Shown here: positions 15,109 to 23,530 of the stretch, in pieces
Numbering within the stretch: position 1 is the stretch's first letter
How the letters are laid out: each line of letters opens with the position of its first letter
Assembly (NCBI GenBank): GCA_905371275.1
Contig: CAJPLH010000009.1
Span: 1-23,730, forward strand
Source of the DNA: Prevotellaceae bacterium
Lineage (GTDB): Bacteria; Bacteroidota; Bacteroidia; Bacteroidales; Bacteroidaceae
DNA length: 23,730 nucleotides
Direction of reading: 5' to 3'
Notes under the pieces: model-generated
Databases searched by the model: none
Told to the model about the DNA's origin: nothing
The model's input: only the letters and a program-made list of their open reading frames with translations
Translations under genes and position numbers: made by a program

Positions 15109-16929
15109 TTATCGGAGCATGTAGTGGATGCGAACCTTCACGCAACGGTTGAGTTTTGCGTTGAGTCCACGAGTGCTGTGGTCTTTCACTTCGCGTACAG
15201 CACCATCAAGGCTGTTAACGAGGAAGATTTGAGAAGCCACTTGTTGCAAGCGTTCTTTGCTCTTCAACCAAGTGATAACGGTGTTAGCACGATTTTGAGA
15301 AAGAGCGTTGTTGCGTTGCAAACCAACTTGAGCTGCATCAGCACCAGAATAGTTGTCTTGGCTAGTTGCCAAACCTTCTGCTTGAATCATGGTGATGGTA
15401 CCATTTTCAAGAATGTTCTTGATGCGTGCTACAGTACCTGCATCAGCATATTTAGCAATATAACCATTGTTGCTAGTCATTGCTGCATACACATCAGCGA
15501 AACTTACGAATTCATCACTATTGTCTACCTTGAGATATTGACGTACGGTGCCAAGACCTGCGTGAGCATTGAGTTGGTAAGAATTAGTTTCCTTGTAGTT
15601 GTCCTCGCTGGCAAGACGTTGCTTCCAAGTTTCGTTGTCGATACGATATTGCCATGCGTTGTTGCCATCAAAGATGGGCGCATAGAAATAGCCTGCACGA
15701 CGTTGGAAACTGATCATCTCGTCGGGTTGAAGACTGAGAGAGAGTGCTTGGTCAGACATTTCGTAACCACGTGGTACGTAGTTTACAGTAAAATCTTTGT
15801 TTGCAGGTTCTGTTGGAATATCTACAAATGCCAAGCCGTTGGTGTTTGCACCGCGGTTGAGACGTGCTGTCACAGCTGCATTGTCAGAGAACTTCTTCTG
15901 AGTGAAGATACCACCAGCAAGATAGTCGATAGCATTAACAGGAGCGTTAGCCACGATTGGCGCATCATTGCGACCAGAGTAGTTGTTGGGATAGAACACG
16001 TAGAAGGTCATTGTGTTGTATTTGACAGGAGCTGCACCTTCTTTTACCTTTACTACTTCAATTTTGCGTTCGCGATAGTCGCGTTCGTAAATGGTTGCGC
16101 CAGTTTGTGCCCACGTGTTGCGATGTTTGCTTCCGAAGTAGTAGGTGAAACCTAAGTCGATGCCTACGTTAGCATCGAACTTGTTGGCGGCTTTGTCTCT
16201 GTTTCCGTATTCGAGGTCAAAGTTCGTTTGGTAAACCAAAGCGCGCGCCTTGATGTCGAAAGAGAAGTTCTTTTTCTTGGTGAAGAAACGGCTGTATTGC
16301 AATTCTGCGTGTCCGCTCCATTCGTTGTCGGAACCAGTGCCTTGCAAGCCCATGTGGTGCACGCCACCAATACCAAAGTTCATAATAAATTGGTTCATGA
16401 GACGAGGGCTGTTGTAACCTTCGTAGCCATAAATCAAGCGAGAGAGGTTGAACATACCATTGATGCTCAAATCCCACCAGTTGGTCTTCATCTTGCGGTA
16501 TTGTTGTCCTTTCGCGTTAGTCATGATGTCACCATAACGATAACCATAACCAGGGTTTGTGTAACCACGAGAGTTGGAACGGATGAATTCAGCCTTGAAA
16601 CCGAAGCCTGGGGTTACCCATTTACCAAGACCGACACCGAAATCGGGAGAAAGAGTACCAGAGAATGCGCCATAGTTGGAGTAATCTCCGAAGAAAGTGT
16701 GTACACCACCAGTGGCAAACACAAACCAGTTGTCGAGGAAACCATTGGTCATTATGTGTTGACCATTAAACACTGTGTCGCGAACCACGCGTGTGTAGGT
16801 GGGAGACACAACATCTACTGTGTCGCGATAGACTTCGCGGTAATCTTTGTACTTGTCCACTTGAGCCATAGCTGTTGTGCTGAACATGGCGGCAATTGAC
16901 AAAGCTGCGAGTGAATGAATCTTTTTCAT
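15109..16929 (-). CDS. OmpA-like outer membrane protein with N-terminal barrel
   Basis: A 606-residue envelope protein. The signal peptide is MKKIHSLAALSIAAM followed by FSTTAMA, cleaved before Q23. Residues about 55-270 form an outer membrane beta-barrel-like region with alternating aromatic strands (WFVFATGGVHTFFGDY, FGVGLGKWVTPGFGFKAEF, LGFTYYFGSK). A middle region of unknown fold follows. The C-terminal part (about 500-606) resembles an OmpA/MotB peptidoglycan-binding domain, with ITMIQAEGLATS and LSQNRANTVITWLKSK, the latter matching the conserved NRA helix. Proteins of this kind tether the outer membrane to peptidoglycan; the canonical TD/R residues are less clear here, so the binding function is an inference. 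The frame extends to 16992, but the extra 21 residues would bury the signal peptide, so I start at ATG 16929. It has a 101-bp leader region after the dehydratase gene, in which I see no clear promoter, and its own strong terminator. Confidence 0.75.
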   Translation of the reverse strand: MKKIHSLAALSIAAMFSTTAMAQVDKYKDYREVYRDTVDVVSPTYTRVVRDTVFNGQHIMTNGFLDNWFVFATGGVHTFFGDYSNYGAFSGTLSPDFGVGLGKWVTPGFGFKAEFIRSNSRGYTNPGYGYRYGDIMTNAKGQQYRKMKTNWWDLSINGMFNLSRLIYGYEGYNSPRLMNQFIMNFGIGGVHHMGLQGTGSDNEWSGHAELQYSRFFTKKKNFSFDIKARALVYQTNFDLEYGNRDKAANKFDANVGIDLGFTYYFGSKHRNTWAQTGATIYERDYRERKIEVVKVKEGAAPVKYNTMTFYVFYPNNYSGRNDAPIVANAPVNAIDYLAGGIFTQKKFSDNAAVTARLNRGANTNGLAFVDIPTEPANKDFTVNYVPRGYEMSDQALSLSLQPDEMISFQRRAGYFYAPIFDGNNAWQYRIDNETWKQRLASEDNYKETNSYQLNAHAGLGTVRQYLKVDNSDEFVSFADVYAAMTSNNGYIAKYADAGTVARIKNILENGTITMIQAEGLATSQDNYSGADAAQVGLQRNNALSQNRANTVITWLKSKERLQQVASQIFLVNSLDGAVREVKDHSTRGLNAKLNRCVKVRIHYMLR

Positions 16930-17030
16930 CGTGAAAAATATTGTGATTATTGTTTTTAAGATTGAGGTGGAGCGAGTATTTTGTTTCTTCATTACTGAAG
17001 TTGCTCCTGTATTCTTATGTTTAAATGTTG

Positions 17031-18611
17031 TTAGTGGCTTGTCGTGAGATCACGATAGAGTTCGTTGGCAGAGATGTATTCTGGAACTAAACCTTTCATT
17101 TGTTTTACCGTACGCATGGCATCATAACTCAGCGCCGTGTTTATGAGTTCTTGAATGGCGGTTTGTACTTCGTCAAACACATATTCTCTGACTCGAGCAA
17201 TGCTTATGCGTTCATAAGGAGTAGGTTCTACGCGCTCAGCATCATTGAGCAATTCTTCGTACAACTTCTCTCCAGGGCGGAGTCCGCTATAGGCAATTTG
17301 AATATCAGACTTGCCACTTAATTCAATCATTCGTCTGGCTAAGTCAACGATTTTCACAGGTTGTCCCATATCGAAAACATAGATTTTTCCTCCTTCGCCA
17401 ATCGTAGCCGCTTGAAGCACGAGTTTGCAGGCTTCGGGAATGAGCATGAAGTAGCGTTCTATATCTGGATGTGTGACGTAGACAGGACCTCCATTGCGAA
17501 TTTGTTGACGGAAAGTCGGAACAACGGAACCATTGGAACCCAGTACGTTGCCAAAACGAGTGGTAATAAATTGACAGCCGTGTATATTACGTTTGTCGTT
17601 GTTGAGGCTTTGGCAGTATATTTCGCAAATGCGTTTGGAACATCCCATCACGTTAGTGGGATTGACAGCCTTGTCTGTGCTTACCATCACAAAAGTTTTG
17701 ACCCCATGTTCGATAGATAGGTTTGCTAGTTTCACTGTACCATCCACATTATTGAGAATACTCTCTGAGGGATTGTCTTCCATCATCGGCACGTGCTTGT
17801 AGGCTGCAGCGTGAAAGATGATTTCGGGTTTGAAGCTATCAAACAATTGTGAGAGTCTATTGAGATGACAGATGTTGCACACCACAGTTTGGCAATCCAC
17901 TTGCGGATATTCTCTGCTGAGCATCAAACGCACATCGTGGAGTGGTGTTTCGGCAATGTCGAGCAAAAGTAATTGTTGTGGATGCAAAGCGGCAACTAAT
18001 CTTACTAGTTCGCTGCCGATGCTTCCTCCAGCTCCAGTGATGAGAATGCGCTTGTTTTGCATCTTCTCTTGCACGGCTGCCATATTGATCTTAATCTCCT
18101 TTCGCGGTAAAAGAGCAGATAACTCAATGCCGAGTAAATCATTATTGGAAAGACCATAGACGTTTGGTCGGTTGTGACGCATATAGTCTTCGTATGCCAG
18201 TTTGACTAACATACGCATAGCTGTCATCAACACAAAAGCTAGTGCGCTTTGAAAAGCCAAATCCCTGAGACGTATGGTAGAGCCTATGAGGTCGCTGTGG
18301 AAAAATACTCTTAGTATTACGACAGAGATGGCTCCAAAGGCAATTGCCCCTCCCACTCTGAGTAGTCCACGCATTTCTATGCGTCTTACGGCATCTCTAT
18401 AAATGCGAAACACATAGATTCCAACAACATAGAAGGGTAAATACGCCGTTAGGGTAAGTAATAGCGTAGGAAGTTGGGAGAGATGTGGTCTGTGATTGAT
18501 GATGAAGGCAAAAAATCCCGCTAAAATAATGGTGAGACAATCAGCGAAGAGCAGATACCAGTAGGGTAGTCTGTCTTGCGAAAGATACCATTTTGCTAAT
18601 TTCGATTGCAC
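17031..18611 (-). CDS. Membrane nucleotide-sugar 4,6-dehydratase (CapD/WbpM/PglF family), short form
   Basis: A 526-residue inner membrane enzyme that should convert UDP-GlcNAc to its 4-keto-6-deoxy form. Four hydrophobic segments (about 18-38, 48-68, 85-105, 118-136) are followed almost at once by the linker SNNDLLGIELSALLP. The SDR domain then shows GAGGSIGSE (193-201), the NAD-binding loop, HAAAYKHVPMME (267-278) and STDKAVNPTNVMGCSKR (311-327), with Met322/Lys326 in the usual YxxxK position and Asp313, then RPGEKLYEEL (445-454). Full-length relatives have about 600-660 residues and a first Rossmann-like domain between the membrane part and the DLLG linker. That domain is missing here, while all catalytic motifs remain. 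It lies downstream of the aminotransferase gene with 241 bp between, where a promoter is predicted. Confidence 0.88.
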   Translation of the reverse strand: MQSKLAKWYLSQDRLPYWYLLFADCLTIILAGFFAFIINHRPHLSQLPTLLLTLTAYLPFYVVGIYVFRIYRDAVRRIEMRGLLRVGGAIAFGAISVVILRVFFHSDLIGSTIRLRDLAFQSALAFVLMTAMRMLVKLAYEDYMRHNRPNVYGLSNNDLLGIELSALLPRKEIKINMAAVQEKMQNKRILITGAGGSIGSELVRLVAALHPQQLLLLDIAETPLHDVRLMLSREYPQVDCQTVVCNICHLNRLSQLFDSFKPEIIFHAAAYKHVPMMEDNPSESILNNVDGTVKLANLSIEHGVKTFVMVSTDKAVNPTNVMGCSKRICEIYCQSLNNDKRNIHGCQFITTRFGNVLGSNGSVVPTFRQQIRNGGPVYVTHPDIERYFMLIPEACKLVLQAATIGEGGKIYVFDMGQPVKIVDLARRMIELSGKSDIQIAYSGLRPGEKLYEELLNDAERVEPTPYERISIARVREYVFDEVQTAIQELINTALSYDAMRTVKQMKGLVPEYISANELYRDLTTSH

Positions 18612-18852
18612 GATGATTCAGTGTTACGCTAACTGAGGGTTAGCTTAAGTTCTTTACTACGCGTTGCGAGTGTTTATTCAGAGAAAACGGCTTTCGAAGT
18701 CTTTTAATTTTTGCAACTGCAAAGTTACGTATTTTTCTCCTATATTCAGCACTTTCTCCCCCAAAAAGACTTTTCTTAAACGGATTTTCTAGGATTGTGC
18801 TTAGCAAAACTTCCTTTTGTTGAGTTAAAATGGCAGAAATATCGCAACCGTC
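18612..18852. other. Intergenic region upstream of the dehydratase gene
   Basis: These 241 bp break the otherwise tight glycan operon. They carry a predicted minus-strand promoter (18720-18749) and, in the resulting leader, a small perfect hairpin GCTAAC-TGAGG-GTTAGC (18628-18644) just before the start codon region. No convincing terminator for the aminotransferase gene was found, so read-through is likely. Confidence 0.5.
18720..18749 (-). promoter_or_regulatory. Predicted promoter of the dehydratase gene
   Basis: On the minus strand TAACTTTG (18727-18720) matches TAnnTTTG exactly. A CTG (18749-18747) sits 19 bp upstream, one base from the TTG consensus. It would give a leader of about 100 nt containing a small hairpin. 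Confidence 0.5.
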
Positions 18853-20049
18853 TTATTTTTTTACTTTCTGAATGATAAGGTCTGCTATCTGTTTGGCATC
18901 ATTAGCTGTGACCCATGGACCACTGGGTAAACATAAACCGCGTTGGAATAGGGATTCGCTCACGCCATTGGTGTAGGCAGGTGTGTGTTGGAACACGGGT
19001 TGCAGATGCATGGGCTTCCACAAGGGACGTGTTTCTATTTGTTGTGCGGCAAGCATCTCTCTAATCTCGTCGGGGGTGCAAGCAGCTTCGGGAGAAATGA
19101 GGATGGTGTTAAGCCAATAGTTGCTTGAAAAAGCGTCATTGGGATTGGTGTGGAGCGTGATGTGAGGGCAAGAAGCAAAGGCTTGCGCGTAAATCTCTGC
19201 AAGATGCTGGTGGTGAGCGATGTGTTGTGGCAACACTTCCATTTGTCCGCGTCCGATGCCTGCACTGATGTTGCTCAATCGGTAGTTGTAGCCGATGTGT
19301 TCGTGCTGATAGTAGGGATAGTTTTCTCGTGCTTGCGTGGCAAAGAAGAGCGCACGTTGTTTGGTTTCGGCGGTGGGACAAATGATGGCGCCACCACCTC
19401 CCGTGGTAATCATCTTATTACCATTAAAGCTTAAGACTCCGAAGTGTCCGAAGGTGCCACATTGTTGTCCTTCATAGGTGGATCCCAGAGCTTCAGCTGC
19501 ATCTTCGATGATGGGGATGTCGTAGTGAGTTGCAATCTCCATGATTTCTTTTATCTTGGCAGGCATGCCATAAAGATGCACCACTACGATGGCTTTGGGT
19601 TTCTTCCCTGTTTTTGCCATTCTGTCTTCGATGGCTTCTTGCAGCAGTTGTGGCGACATGTTCCATGTGTCGGACTCGCTATCCACAAACACAGGCGTTG
19701 CCCCTTGATAGGTGATGGGGTTGGCAGAAGCGGCGAAGGTGAAACTTTGGCAAATCACCTCATCTCCAGCTTTGACATCGAGGAGCACCATTGCTAAATG
19801 TAGGGCGGCTGTGCCTGAAGCCAGAGCGCAAACGTGAGGGGTGTGCGTGGAGGCGCAGGAATCAGAAGATGTGGAGGTTGTAGAAAGTGAACTGGTGGAG
19901 GATTGCTGCAGAAATTCTGCCAAATCTTCCTCAAATCCATTCACGTTTGGTCCAAGAGGCACCACCCAGTTGGTGTCGAAAGCCTCCTGGATGTAGCGTT
20001 GTTCTCCACCGCCCATGTGAGCTAAGCAGAGATAGATGGGAGTTTTCAT
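18853..20049 (-). CDS. DegT/DnrJ/EryC1-family PLP sugar aminotransferase (PglE-like)
   Basis: A 398-residue cytoplasmic enzyme that should transfer an amino group to C4 of a 4-keto-6-deoxy nucleotide sugar, the product of the neighbouring dehydratase. Motifs in order: APPL-like start IYLCLAHMGGGEQ, NWVVPLGPNVNGFEEDLAEFL (28-47), LASGTAALHLAM (77-87), QSFTFAASANPI (101-112), VDSESDTWNMSP, IIEDAAEALGS (180-190) and the PLP lysine Lys212 in SFNGNKMITTGGGGA. The last motif has Gly where relatives usually have Glu (TTGEGG). A Ser/Thr-rich stretch at 50-71 (SSTSSLSTTSTSSDSCASTH and on) replaces the short turn normally found before the SGTAALHLA motif. I start at ATG 20049, which overlaps the preceding stop as ATGA; the frame extends to 20085 without family support. 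Coupling with the phosphoglycosyl transferase gene supports a shared pathway. Confidence 0.87.
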   Translation of the reverse strand: MKTPIYLCLAHMGGGEQRYIQEAFDTNWVVPLGPNVNGFEEDLAEFLQQSSTSSLSTTSTSSDSCASTHTPHVCALASGTAALHLAMVLLDVKAGDEVICQSFTFAASANPITYQGATPVFVDSESDTWNMSPQLLQEAIEDRMAKTGKKPKAIVVVHLYGMPAKIKEIMEIATHYDIPIIEDAAEALGSTYEGQQCGTFGHFGVLSFNGNKMITTGGGGAIICPTAETKQRALFFATQARENYPYYQHEHIGYNYRLSNISAGIGRGQMEVLPQHIAHHQHLAEIYAQAFASCPHITLHTNPNDAFSSNYWLNTILISPEAACTPDEIREMLAAQQIETRPLWKPMHLQPVFQHTPAYTNGVSESLFQRGLCLPSGPWVTANDAKQIADLIIQKVKK

Positions 20050-20621
20050 AAGATGGTTTGTATGATGATGCGTATATCTCCCCAAAAGGAGTGATGGTGT
20101 AGGTATTCAAGATTGATTTTCACCTTGTCTGGGAAAATCACTTCGTCATTGTATTGCTGTGGATTGGCTTGTTGAGCCAAAAGTTCTTCTTCGTTGCGAT
20201 ATTTGAGTGTTGCAGGTCCTGTGATACCTGGTTTAAGTTGTAGTATATCACGATCCTTTCCTATGAGTTTGTCTGTATAGCCAGGAACATCTGGTCGAGG
20301 TCCAACAAAGCTCATATCCCCTTTTAGAATATTCCAAAGTTCAGGGAGTTCGTCTAATTTATATTTACGCAAAAACGCTCCCAGTGGAGTTATGCGTGAT
20401 TCTCCTGCCACACTAATGTAAGCCCCATGGTGTGTTGCGGTCATGGTGCGAAATTTGACCATCGTGAACGTCTTCCCATATTGTCCTACGCGTTGTTGTC
20501 GAAATAATACTGCGCCATCTGGCATTTTCACGCGAATGAGCAACGCGATGAGGAGTAAAAGAGGCCACAACACAAGAAGACCAATTAAAGCAAATATCTT
20601 GTCAAAAGAATTCTTTAGCAT
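20046..20621 (-). CDS. Initiating phosphoglycosyl transferase (PglC-like bacterial sugar transferase)
   Basis: A 191-residue monotopic membrane enzyme that should transfer a phospho-sugar from a UDP-sugar to undecaprenyl phosphate, the first membrane step of a surface glycan. One N-terminal hydrophobic segment (about 8-30, with the LWP break typical of a re-entrant helix) is followed by VLFRQQRVG (38-46), MVKFRTM (54-60), the catalytic dyad Asp90-Glu91 in LDELPELWN, GDMSFVGPRP (101-110) and LKPGITGPATLKYRNEEELL. It is the small PglC-type form, without the extra membrane helices of WbaP. The neighbouring sugar-modifying genes suggest that its substrate is a di-N-acetylated trideoxy sugar, which is an inference. 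It overlaps the aminotransferase gene by ATGA and is 18 bp after the acetyltransferase gene. Confidence 0.9.
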   Translation of the reverse strand: MLKNSFDKIFALIGLLVLWPLLLLIALLIRVKMPDGAVLFRQQRVGQYGKTFTMVKFRTMTATHHGAYISVAGESRITPLGAFLRKYKLDELPELWNILKGDMSFVGPRPDVPGYTDKLIGKDRDILQLKPGITGPATLKYRNEEELLAQQANPQQYNDEVIFPDKVKINLEYLHHHSFWGDIRIIIQTIL

Positions 20622-20639
20622 AGTGTTAGTGGTGTTGAG

Positions 20640-21251
20640 TTATGGACGCAAACCTGTGATTTGGTACAAACGATAGTGTTGAGGAAGTTGCTTTTGTACT
20701 TCTAGAACAACCGATTTTTGTGCAGATTTCAGCGATGGCAAATTGTTATCCGAAATGGTAGCAAAAAGTGTTATGCCTTGTTGTTGTGCTATTTGGTAGG
20801 CTATTTTCCACATTTGTGCACCAATGCCTTGACCACTAAATAGAGGATCTACAATCAGACCATGAAAAGCACGACCTATGCAAAAACAACGCAGAAAATG
20901 ATAACCAATGATGGGGGAACTAGACTCTTTTCTACTTACCTTAATGAGGAGAAAGGCGGGATTTTTCCATAATCGTTGTAAATCTTGTAGCTGAAATCCG
21001 TGTGGGCGGAAATATTGTTGAGCACTGGTCGATTGTTGTAGCAACCATGTGGAGAGTGCTGGTAAATCTTCCTCAGTAACTAGCGACCATTCTACTGCAC
21101 ACTTGTTGCTATCGAGAGATGCTCTCAGTGTTGCACCTGCCTTGTCTTTCCAGCGTGGATAGCGCAAACGAAATAATGCACCGTTTAATGCTTCGATGAT
21201 ATTCCAGATCCATTGTAGATGATGTTTAATGAAAAGGAGTAAGGCTGTCAT
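20640..21251 (-). CDS. GNAT-family N-acetyltransferase, probable amino-sugar acetylase
   Basis: A 203-residue protein with a hydrophobic or amphipathic N-terminal stretch (about 2-28) that may bind the membrane. The GNAT core has YFRPHGFQLQDL (80-91), IIGYHFLRCF (114-123) and the acetyl-CoA loop LIVDPLFSGQGIGAQMW (132-148), with the classic Q/RxxGxG/A pattern as SGQGIG. GNAT enzymes such as PseH and WecD acetylate the 4-amino group of nucleotide sugars, so here it may acetylate the aminotransferase product. In Campylobacter the same step is done by PglD, a left-handed beta-helix enzyme of a different fold. The gene overlaps the upstream glycosyltransferase by ATGA (21248-21251). An alternative is O- or N-acetylation of a later sugar in the glycan. 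Confidence 0.75.
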   Translation of the reverse strand: MTALLLFIKHHLQWIWNIIEALNGALFRLRYPRWKDKAGATLRASLDSNKCAVEWSLVTEEDLPALSTWLLQQSTSAQQYFRPHGFQLQDLQRLWKNPAFLLIKVSRKESSSPIIGYHFLRCFCIGRAFHGLIVDPLFSGQGIGAQMWKIAYQIAQQQGITLFATISDNNLPSLKSAQKSVVLEVQKQLPQHYRLYQITGLRP

Positions 21252-22459
21252 TGGAGCAAATGTTGATAATAGTCTTTAAGCTGTTGCCACACGCGAGCTT
21301 TGGAGAAATGCTGTTGCACATTTCGATAAGCCGCTTCTCCCATTGATTTCAAATGCGGCGTGTGGAGCAGAGTTTGCATAGCTTGGGTGAGTGCCTCGGT
21401 ATTTTGAGGAGGAATGATGAGACCGTTGTCCTTGTTGGTGATGATTTCTCGAGAACCATTGATGTCGGTTACGATGCTAGGGAGTGCGAAAGCTCCAGCT
21501 TCAAGTACAACATTGGGAAATCCTTCGCGATAGCTGGGAAATACGAGTGCTTGTGCAGTAGCATAGAAGGGACGAACATCTGTTTGAAAAGGCAAACGAT
21601 AGACGTTGGGGAGAGTGTTGATGAGTTGTTGTGTGGAAGGTGGAAGCGGGTCAAGATATTCTTCTTCGTTACCCACGAGCAGAAGGGATATGGGAGAGGA
21701 AGTAGGAGTCTTTTGAGCATAACCTTCCGTGAGGTTCTTGAAAGCTTCTAGGAGTTCGACAATACCTTTGTCGCGCACTATTCTTCCTACGAAGAGAAAG
21801 ACAAAAGCATCAGAAGGAATCCCCAAATCTACTCTGCTTTGTTGCGCTGCTAGCTCAATGTCAGGTGTTGATTTGTAGTAGTCAAAGTCAATGCCGCGCA
21901 CATTGCCGTGTCCCAATACCGTCAATGGCTTGTGTGTGATGTGTGCTTGCAGATCATTGGCAACACCTTGTCCCTCGGGGTTGAGATGAGTGGCACAAGC
22001 GCAGAGCAATTTGTCTGTTGCTACAAGGATTTTGCGCTTTAAACCGCGTGCAGTGGGCCAGATGAGACCTGTGAAAGTGTGTAATCTGATGGGAACACCA
22101 GCCAACTTTGCAGCTATCATCGAGAGTAGTCCTGCTTTTGGCGTGATGCTGTGCACCATGTCGGGTTTTTCCCTGCGGAAAAGCCAGAAGAGTTGCCAGA
22201 GTGAGATTAAATCGTGGAGAGGATAAATGTGGCGCCGCATTGGCACGGCAATGGTGCGCACTTTTTCACGCATTTCTACTTTCTCCAAGTCTGTACCTGG
22301 AGAGGACACTGCCACTATTTCATAGTAGTTTGAAAGTTCTTCAAGAAGCCCTTTGCAAAAAACATTGAGTGAAATGGGAACAGTCGAAATGCGAATGATT
22401 TTTGTTTTTCTACTGGTCAAACTACTGGATGATAAAATAGATTTACCACATTTGCTCAT
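21248..22459 (-). CDS. GT4-family glycosyltransferase (PglA/CapM-like)
   Basis: A 403-residue GT-B retaining glycosyltransferase, probably at the cytoplasmic face of the inner membrane, adding the second or a later sugar to the lipid-linked glycan. The N-terminal domain shows IIRISTVPISLNVFCKGLLEEL (21-42) and MVHSITPKAGLLSMIAAKLAGV (101-122). The C-terminal domain has FVGRIVRDKGIVELLEAF (223-240), LLLVGNEEE, the donor-binding EX7E motif EGFPNVVLE (312-320) and a closing helix. The HSITPKAG pattern is shared with enzymes that extend undecaprenyl-linked amino sugars such as PglA; acceptor and donor remain inferred. It is coupled to the acetyltransferase gene and begins 99 bp after the DUF5683 gene, with no clear promoter seen in the gap. 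Confidence 0.87.
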   Translation of the reverse strand: MSKCGKSILSSSSLTSRKTKIIRISTVPISLNVFCKGLLEELSNYYEIVAVSSPGTDLEKVEMREKVRTIAVPMRRHIYPLHDLISLWQLFWLFRREKPDMVHSITPKAGLLSMIAAKLAGVPIRLHTFTGLIWPTARGLKRKILVATDKLLCACATHLNPEGQGVANDLQAHITHKPLTVLGHGNVRGIDFDYYKSTPDIELAAQQSRVDLGIPSDAFVFLFVGRIVRDKGIVELLEAFKNLTEGYAQKTPTSSPISLLLVGNEEEYLDPLPPSTQQLINTLPNVYRLPFQTDVRPFYATAQALVFPSYREGFPNVVLEAGAFALPSIVTDINGSREIITNKDNGLIIPPQNTEALTQAMQTLLHTPHLKSMGEAAYRNVQQHFSKARVWQQLKDYYQHLLQ

Positions 22460-22558
22460 ACCACCACCGTTGATGGCTATAATGTTATTGAGTAATCTTT
22501 ATATAGCAACAATAGTGAAAAAGCAAATGTGATAAATATGAGAAGAGATATAGCTAAA

Positions 22559-23449
22559 TTAGAATTGCATCACGAATGAAAGTCCAGTGCCTTCATTGGA
22601 AATCATAGGTGAAAATGCCATTTTGGGAGCAAACTTCTTGCTAGAGTTCACTGTTACGTGAGATGCTCCAGGGAAGAATGCTGCATCAATAATGTTAGCA
22701 ATATAGAGTCCACCTGCAAGACAGAGGCTAAGGTTGCGCATCTTTCGCCAACCGTCTGTTTTACTTGCCCATGCATTACGCTTTACACCAGTTGCAGCTT
22801 TCGTATCGTCGATGAAACTATTTGCTTTGATGTCGAAGACAACAGCGCTAGCAAGCAACAGTGCTTCACCACCCATAATCATGCCACCTCTAATGGTTTG
22901 TCCCTTCTGTATTTGTCCAAGACCAGGAATAAGAGAGGTGAGTCCCATAGATTTGGGATAGTATTGGCTCACGGTCAAATCATCATAATCAGGTAGCACG
23001 TTCTTCTCTGATACCGCATAGAGTTGATAGTAAGTGTGGTGAGCCTCATTGTCGTCTGCGAAGTTGAAATCGGTGTATTGATCAATGGGTTTAGCCACAA
23101 AGATGGTGGGTTGTTCTCCTGCAAAAGTGAGACGATATGCCATTGTTTCAGCAGTACCACCTTTGTAGCCGATGGTATCGACTTTCACGTCTTGAGCGGA
23201 GAGTTGATAGGTTTTAGCCAATTCCGCAATGACGGGTTCAATGCGTTGACGTTGCAGAAGGTTGATGTCTGCTCCTGTTTCGCTCACATTTACGAAACGA
23301 TAAGTTTCGTTAGAGCGTTTCTTGTTGAGACTGGATACACCGTTCTTAGCCCAAGAGGGAATTGTAGCGGCTACGGCTGTTGAACTGCTGCACAAAGCAG
23401 CCATCGCTGCAATGAATAGCGAGAAGATCTGTTTTTTGATAGTCATCAT
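22559..23449 (-). CDS. DUF5683 envelope protein
   Basis: A 296-residue exported protein. The signal peptide (MMTIKKQIFSLFIAAMAAL, then SSSTAVAA) is cleaved near residue 28. The first half is a soluble region with INLLQRQRIEPVIAELAKTY and FVAKPIDQYTDF and no recognised fold. The second half has the DUF5683 signature SLIPGLGQIQKGQTIRGG (about 168-185), followed by two hydrophobic helices (MIMGGEALLLASAVVF and LSLCLAGGLYIANIIDAAF), suggesting an inner membrane location. The function of DUF5683 is unknown. I start at the ATG pair 23444-23449 because the upstream frame to 23530 would bury the signal peptide and reach the neighbouring stop codon. It sits inside a glycosyltransferase run, and this position may be incidental. 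Confidence 0.75.
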   Translation of the reverse strand: MMTIKKQIFSLFIAAMAALCSSSTAVAATIPSWAKNGVSSLNKKRSNETYRFVNVSETGADINLLQRQRIEPVIAELAKTYQLSAQDVKVDTIGYKGGTAETMAYRLTFAGEQPTIFVAKPIDQYTDFNFADDNEAHHTYYQLYAVSEKNVLPDYDDLTVSQYYPKSMGLTSLIPGLGQIQKGQTIRGGMIMGGEALLLASAVVFDIKANSFIDDTKAATGVKRNAWASKTDGWRKMRNLSLCLAGGLYIANIIDAAFFPGASHVTVNSSKKFAPKMAFSPMISNEGTGLSFVMQF

Positions 23450-23530
23450 TAGTGTTTTGAAAAATGTAGTTTGATAAAATGTAGATTGTATATTTTGTTT
23501 CTGAGATTGTCTTTTTCTTGAAATGCTCAC

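Noticed and set aside
16930..16992. 21-residue upstream extension of the OmpA-like protein
   Set aside because: It would place a charged segment before a perfect signal peptide that begins at ATG 16929.
20050..20085. Upstream start for the aminotransferase
   Set aside because: It would create a longer overlap and a His-rich leader without family support. ATG 20049 gives the typical ATGA overlap and the conserved start.
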